A program made the position numbers and the translations under genes. Positions 59,248-64,000 of a stretch of DNA of 64,000 bases are shown in pieces. The notes under the pieces are model-generated. The model did no database searches, was not told the DNA's origin, and saw nothing but the letters and a program-made list of their open reading frames with translations. This DNA comes from Daucus carota subsp. sativus (lineage: Eukaryota > Streptophyta > Magnoliopsida > Apiales > Apiaceae): positions 124,001-188,000 of the forward strand of contig NC_030387.2 of the NCBI RefSeq assembly GCF_001625215.2. The letters run 5' to 3'. Each line of letters begins with the position of its first letter. The stretch's first letter is position 1.

Positions 59248-61760
59248 ATGAGTGAAGAAGACAACAGAAGCCGAGATGATCGGAAAGCTTCATCCGCGGC
59301 TCCTTCCGGCGGCAACAAAGTGGTGATTAAAATCGCTGATATGAAAGAAGACATGCAATTACAAGCCATCGACATTGCTATCGCTGTACTCTCCCTCTCT
59401 CTCGCCCTCTCGATTATTTCAATTCAATTTTCATACTAATATATACATTTATATTGTAGGCGTATGAGAAGCACGGCGTAGAGAAGGACGTAGCAGAGTA
59501 CATTAAGAAGGAGTTTGATAACAAGTTCGGTCCTACGTGGCATTGTATCGTCGGCAAAAACTTTGGTCTCTCCTCTCTCCCGATCGTAGATCTATCTTTA
59601 TATAATTGCGTGCTTTGCTTGCATTGAATCATCATCAGTGTGTGTAATTATGGACTTCAGTAATGTGCTTCAGCTCAATTCATTACTTACTCACAATGTG
59701 ATGCTAGCATTAGGGCGTAATTAAGCTAATTGTGCTGTTTCCTGCCTAGCCTGTGTAACGTAGATTCTTTCTGTAGCTTTCTTTCCGCAATATCTTGAAT
59801 TTTTCTACTTCAACTAATTATCTTTGTTTGTTTGGTACCTGTCGTGTATTCAAAATTAGGCATGGGTTTGGAGACTCAGCACGTGAGCTTAATGCAAATA
59901 AACTTTAAATAAACGGATTAAAGAGCACATCCATGTTATGTCCGGTGGACATGGGTATAAGGGAAAAAATCAAGAGTCAGTCACCTGGTAAACTAAAACA
60001 TGTTTTATGGGCTTGTATAGTAAAATGATCCAATAGGATTTATAGAAAGAGAAGGTCACTTGTGAATAGGAATCGATGTGAAGGTTAACAGCTAGTAAAG
60101 CGTATTTGGTAAACAATTTGGAGCCAGCAGAATTGCCAGTACCGGAAGACAATACAATCTCTTTAAACAGATCAAGTTTTATCTTCGTCTTCCTTTTGGC
60201 CCCTTGGGTATTCTCTGTATACAGTCCTTTTGTGGAGTGTTGTGGAGATATTATTTCTTAAGAGGCTCCTTGTATAGTATGTGTATGTAGATATTGATCA
60301 GTAATTCAAAAGAAATGTGACAAAACTATGCCACACCCGGTTTTGTATAGGAGCATTGCATCTGAATTAATGGTATAGCGAGTTAAAGATCTCCTCATCT
60401 TGTCTTTAAGTTAGGAGGGTTTGTCGTATTCACACAACCATATATTTGTATTGCCCTAGCGGCAGTACTTCTAAGCGTGTTGATGTTACGTTTCGAGTCT
60501 GCTTCCAATTGTTGACTGGGGCGGGGGGGGGGGGGGGGGGGGGTGGTTGTCTTGTTCGTATTTTAGATCGCTTCAGTTGATTTACCTTTTTAGGCAGTTC
60601 AGACTTCAGCAGCTGATTTCGTTGTCCTAAACAAAGCATAGGTACAGCACATCTATGATCTAACATATTAGAGAGTGCATTATTTTTTCTTGCACATATT
60701 TTTAGAAGTTGCAATACAAAGAGTCAAATTACCTCGGGGCTGAAATATGGACCGTAATATTGACACTGCTATAGAATTGGTCAGGTTTGATCTGATTCTT
60801 GCGCTTATTTCAGGGCTCATTTGACTTAATTTATCAAATAAATCTTTTAGAATAGTGACAGCATGACTGCTCTTTGGAGCCCCTTTGTTTAGGACAATAA
60901 AATCAGCTGGCAAATCAACCAGAACACCTAACATATTAGAGAGTGCATTATTGTTTTCTTGCATATCTTGCTAGTAGCAGTTAAAAATTACAACACAAAG
61001 AGTTAAATTACCTTGGGGCTGAAAAATCGACTGTAATAGTGACACTGCTAATAGAATAGGTCAGGTTTGATCTGCTTTTATGCTTATTTCAGGGCTCATT
61101 TGACTTAAAATTTTCAATTTTTTTTTTTTTAGAATAGTGACAGTATGACTGCTCTTTGGAGCCCCTTTGTTAAATAACGGTGAAAGTCGCAAGTCAATAG
61201 TATGAACAAGAATATACTAATAATAAAGATTAAAGACCAATGTTGTGTTTGGTTGGGGTGAATGAAAATGGAAGGTATGGAATAAAATTTGAACTATAAC
61301 TTAGTTGAATTTTAGTAATTTCATTCCTTCCACCATTAAATTCCATTCGTCCCAACCAAACACACCATAAGTGTTCCCGTCTCACATAATTAAACTTTTC
61401 AATGACCCTAAGATTAAAAAATAGGAGGTTTTGAATACTCATATATGAATAAGTTTGTACTAAAGCTTTGTAGTAGGTGTAATGTTCAAATATTATAACA
61501 ATTGGATACTTTGCCCTCCATCTTCAGCAATTTCCTTTCCGAAATTTATCATAATTTATATAAATTAACATACATTGAAGAAGAAATGTAAAACAATTTG
61601 TTTTTCCTCTTTGTAAGGTGCTTCCCTGAAATCTGAATCAAACATTCAATTTTAATCCATTCGGCGTTTATGTGCAGGTTCATATGTCACTCATGAGACA
61701 CACCACTTTGTTTACTTTTATCTGGATGCAAAAGCAGTGTTGCTGTTCAAATCTGGCTAA
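59248..61760 (+). CDS. Dynein light chain, LC8 type, 3 exons
   Basis: Exons are 59248-59385, 59460-59565 and 61678-61760; all GT-AG; 327 bases, 108 residues. A short acidic/polar N-terminus ([13 protein letters not shown]) precedes the LC8 fold: [60 protein letters not shown] and a final [15 protein letters not shown]8 is a dimeric hub that binds short linear motifs. Flowering plants lack dynein heavy chains, so its role here is as a general binding hub (established). Start: first Met after the CT-rich leader, with a GAGAG context typical of plant 5' UTRs. Intron 2 is 2.1 kb and carries a duplicated foreign exon-like sequence. Confidence 0.95.
60523..60543. repeat. Poly-G run (21 G) in LC8 intron 2
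   Basis: Uninterrupted G homopolymer after GGGGC. Confidence 0.9.
60658..61175 (-). repeat. Tandem duplication of an exon-like sequence in LC8 intron 2, antisense
   Basis: Two copies of about 260 bp (60658-60927 and 60928-61175) both run from CTAACATATTAGAGAG-like to GGAGCCCCTTTGTT. On the minus strand the 60.7-60.95 kb copy reads [40 protein letters not shown] without stops and ends at a GT (GGTAATTTGAC). The other copy is more eroded. I do not recognise the protein. Confidence 0.7.
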
Positions 61761-62658
61761 AGGATGGTGATAATTGAAAGGAAATGCGTCTCAGGTACAT
61801 CAATTAGTAAGTATGAGAGGATTAATTTGGGATCCCCAAGGGCAAATGATTGATGAAATGGCGGTGCTATTTTCATTTGTATCCCAATTGACCTTCTTGC
61901 AATGAAAATATCTGAGGAGACGATCATGTTGTATATTAATTTTGACAAAGGGTTTAGAACTTCACATCGATCTTCAGTAATAGTATTGTATATATATATT
62001 TTTTGAGCATCTGCTTGTATTATTTTAAGATGAAGTACATTGAAAAATTGCCATCAATATAAAACTTTAAACATATAGGTAATTGTTATGTTAAAGCTAG
62101 CAGATAAAGATGAATGCACCCTAGACATCTTGTTATATCAACTAACAGACACTGCCTATTTCATGCCTCGTGAATAATTTGAATGCAAGTAACAAAAGTT
62201 TTAATGAATTTGTGAGCTAGAGTATTAGGGTTGTAGGATATGGTATTACATCTCATATGAACTTGTGGGTCACAGGAAAGAAGTGTTGGGTGTTTTCTTG
62301 CACGTATAGATGTCTTCAACAAGCAAGATCTTCAGTTCAAATATGACCATGGAACTGATATAACTCAAAAAAGAAAAAAAAAAGTGTAATAGAAAAGCTT
62401 AGATTTTTATTAAATCAGCTGCTGCCTTTTCTATCTCTAATTTTCATGCAAGCATAGATCACCCTAACTTGTAATTTGTAAGTGTAATAGACATGAGGTG
62501 TGTATATCCTGAAAATACATAAATTCAAACGAAGTCAGACACTTATTATAATTATTGCATATATGACCAATATATTACATTTGTTCATATGTTTATTCCA
62601 TGTTTGGTGGTAAAATGTGATCCATTCTCTTGAATGAACTAGCTAGTAGTTTATCTTG
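61761..62658. other. Intergenic between LC8 and MATE genes (converging 3' ends)
   Basis: Holds the 3' UTRs of both genes. No other gene seen. Confidence 0.5.
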
Positions 62659-64000
62659 TTATGCTCTTTGTTGGGATTTGATTATTTCAGGATATGTAAA
62701 ATATTCATCATGCCCTCCCACCAAGTGTCTTGCTTTTAGCGACTCTTCCTCCCAGTCTGTCTTATATATTACAGTCAATATTGTAAGAACACATGAAACT
62801 TGAGCAGCTAAAAGTCCATAACATAGTCCCAAAAATTCAAGCTTCCACACAAAGGCTAGAGCTACAGCCACTGGTGCCCCCACCAAGTAAAATGAGTAGA
62901 AATTAATACCAGCTCCCACACTAGGCCTTGCACTTCCTCTAAGAACCCCACAACATGTTGTCTGTGGACAGTTAGCTATTTCGCAAAGCCCAATGATTGG
63001 TAAGGCTGCCATTGTTAGTTCAAACACCTCAGTATCTTTTGTAAAGACTCTGATCCATGATGTTCTACCTATAGTTGTCCACAACAATCCCATTGTTGAG
63101 CTTAATAGGGCAAGTCCAATAGCTACTCTGGATGACAAACAGGCCTGGCGGGGCCTGCCCGCACCGAGTTCATTGCCAACTCTGGTTGAGATTGATGCAC
63201 TGAGAGCTGAAGGTAATGTGTACAAAAGAGAGGTTGTTTGTATTACTATAGCTGATGCTGCCAGTGCAGCCTCAGGGTTTTTCAGGTAACCAGCTGAAAG
63301 AGTCATAAGCTCATACCACCACCATTCTAAACATACGGCCAAGCAACTTGGAATAGCAAGTCTAAGTAACATTCCCCAATCCTCCCCTTGTGGACCATTG
63401 TTACTTGCTATTGATAGTAACGGCATACTCAAAGCTGGAGAAGAGGCAGACCTTGTACAGAACATGTAGGATACTAGGAAAAATAAACTTACGAAGTTTG
63501 TGATAATAATGGAAAGTGCAATTCCCTTTACTCCGAGATGGAGATTGAAGGTTAAGAAAATAGTGACAGGGAGGTGTAGAATTGTTGCTAGTACTGTACA
63601 CCACATAAATGGCCTTGTAGCGCCTTTACTGCGTAAATATATACGCAGAGGCTGAAGAAAGCTATTGGCAACTAGATCAGGGATAGCATAGAAGCAGTAT
63701 AGACTTGCGATTTTGGTTATTTCACGGTTTTGGTGTAGCAAAAGCATTAGGGGCTCGAGGTTAAGCCAAAGCAATGTGATGGGGATGGATGTGAAAAGCA
63801 ACATGAAAATGGTTCTCTGTAGAGTTAGAGACACTATAGTTAAGTTTCCTGAACCAAAAGCTTGGCTACAAAGTGGCTCCATACCCATGGCTAAGCCTGA
63901 AAGAACAGAGTAGCCAGTGATGTTGGTGAAACCAATGGCTAATGCACCACCGGCTAGCTCTATGCTGCCAAGCCTTCCCATGCACACAACTGAGATCATA
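62659..64000 (-). CDS. MATE/DTX-family efflux transporter, 5' end cut by the window edge
   Basis: 446 codons visible without an intron, ending IIKSQQRA-stop. The frame stays open to the edge. The first visible residues (MISVVCMGRLGSIELAGGAL) correspond to family position roughly 70-80, so this Met is internal and the true start lies beyond 64000. Motifs are GYSVLSGLAMGMEPLCSQAF, TRVGNELGAGRPRQACLSS and CCGVLRGSARPSVGAGINFY, typical of plant DETOXIFICATION proteins, closest to the DTX48-51 group in my judgement. About ten membrane segments are visible. These are cation-coupled antiporters moving organic compounds or metals out of the cytosol; the substrate is unknown here. No defects in the visible part. 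Confidence 0.93.
   Translation of the reverse strand, partial: MISVVCMGRLGSIELAGGALAIGFTNITGYSVLSGLAMGMEPLCSQAFGSGNLTIVSLTLQRTIFMLLFTSIPITLLWLNLEPLMLLLHQNREITKIASLYCFYAIPDLVANSFLQPLRIYLRSKGATRPFMWCTVLATILHLPVTIFLTFNLHLGVKGIALSIIITNFVSLFFLVSYMFCTRSASSPALSMPLLSIASNNGPQGEDWGMLLRLAIPSCLAVCLEWWWYELMTLSAGYLKNPEAALAASAIVIQTTSLLYTLPSALSASISTRVGNELGAGRPRQACLSSRVAIGLALLSSTMGLLWTTIGRTSWIRVFTKDTEVFELTMAALPIIGLCEIANCPQTTCCGVLRGSARPSVGAGINFYSFYLVGAPVAVALAFVWKLEFLGLCYGLLAAQVSCVLTILTVIYKTDWEEESLKARHLVGGHDEYFTYPEIIKSQQRA

Noticed and set aside
63713-63913. Plus-strand frames inside the MATE gene
   Set aside because: Antisense shadows of a long, well-supported coding frame.
1-64000. CRISPR arrays, bacterial operons, tRNA or rRNA genes, organelle DNA insertions
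   Set aside because: Plant nuclear sequence. I scanned by eye for spaced repeats, tRNA-like B boxes and typical chloroplast or mitochondrial genes and found none I could support.

Overview
This window is plant nuclear DNA, almost certainly from a eudicot. The genes are split by AT-rich spliceosomal introns, plant-specific families are present (clade IA serine carboxypeptidase-like protein, plant-type MATE, three-domain nucleoredoxin, YSL fragment), and the spaces between genes are packed with hAT, Mutator-like, Stowaway, Helitron and Copia-type elements. I cannot name the species from sequence alone.

Seven protein genes look intact or nearly so. From left to right they are: TCTP (877-2955, minus, 5 exons, 168 aa); a serine carboxypeptidase-like acyltransferase (9453-13353, minus, 13 exons, 483 aa); translation factor eIF2 gamma (CDS 23026-28262, plus, 464 aa, with an upstream non-coding exon); a single-exon plant protein of unknown function with a Cys/His N-terminus (30641-31774, minus); a divergent nucleoredoxin-like protein (52089-56661, plus, 5 exons, 624 aa); an LC8-type dynein light chain (59248-61760, plus, 108 aa); and the 3' part of a MATE transporter that runs off the right edge (62659-64000, minus). 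I derived exon borders by eye from GT/AG signals, reading frame and family knowledge. In the multi-exon models the exon lengths sum to a whole number of codons. The genes do not form a pathway. TCTP and eIF2 gamma are both translation-related and share promoter motifs (site II TGGGCY and telo-box-like repeats).

The rest is dominated by nested transposable elements with readable insertion footprints. At 6.4-8.5 kb, a Pack-MULE-like element (9-bp target duplication) holds a broken gene fragment, a second foldback element, and a Stowaway MITE inside that. At 33.6-37.6 kb, the 3' part of a decayed peroxisomal multifunctional protein gene is split by a Copia-type element that encodes only gag, and that element is itself split by a hAT element with a perfect 8-bp target duplication. 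At about 41-43.6 kb, a Helitron-like segment carries a YSL transporter fragment joined to a Helitron helicase fragment, plus an antisense ABC transporter fragment. At 44.0-48.7 kb, a MULE with a 174-bp perfect palindrome sits next to a Helitron, and both ends of that Helitron are supported by an empty-site-like paralogous sequence nearby.

The most interesting gene is the nucleoredoxin-like one. All three thioredoxin-fold repeats have lost their cysteine pairs. The first exon encodes a stretch free of acidic residues and rich in Arg, Ser and Thr that resembles a mitochondrial presequence, joined in frame by a short intron.
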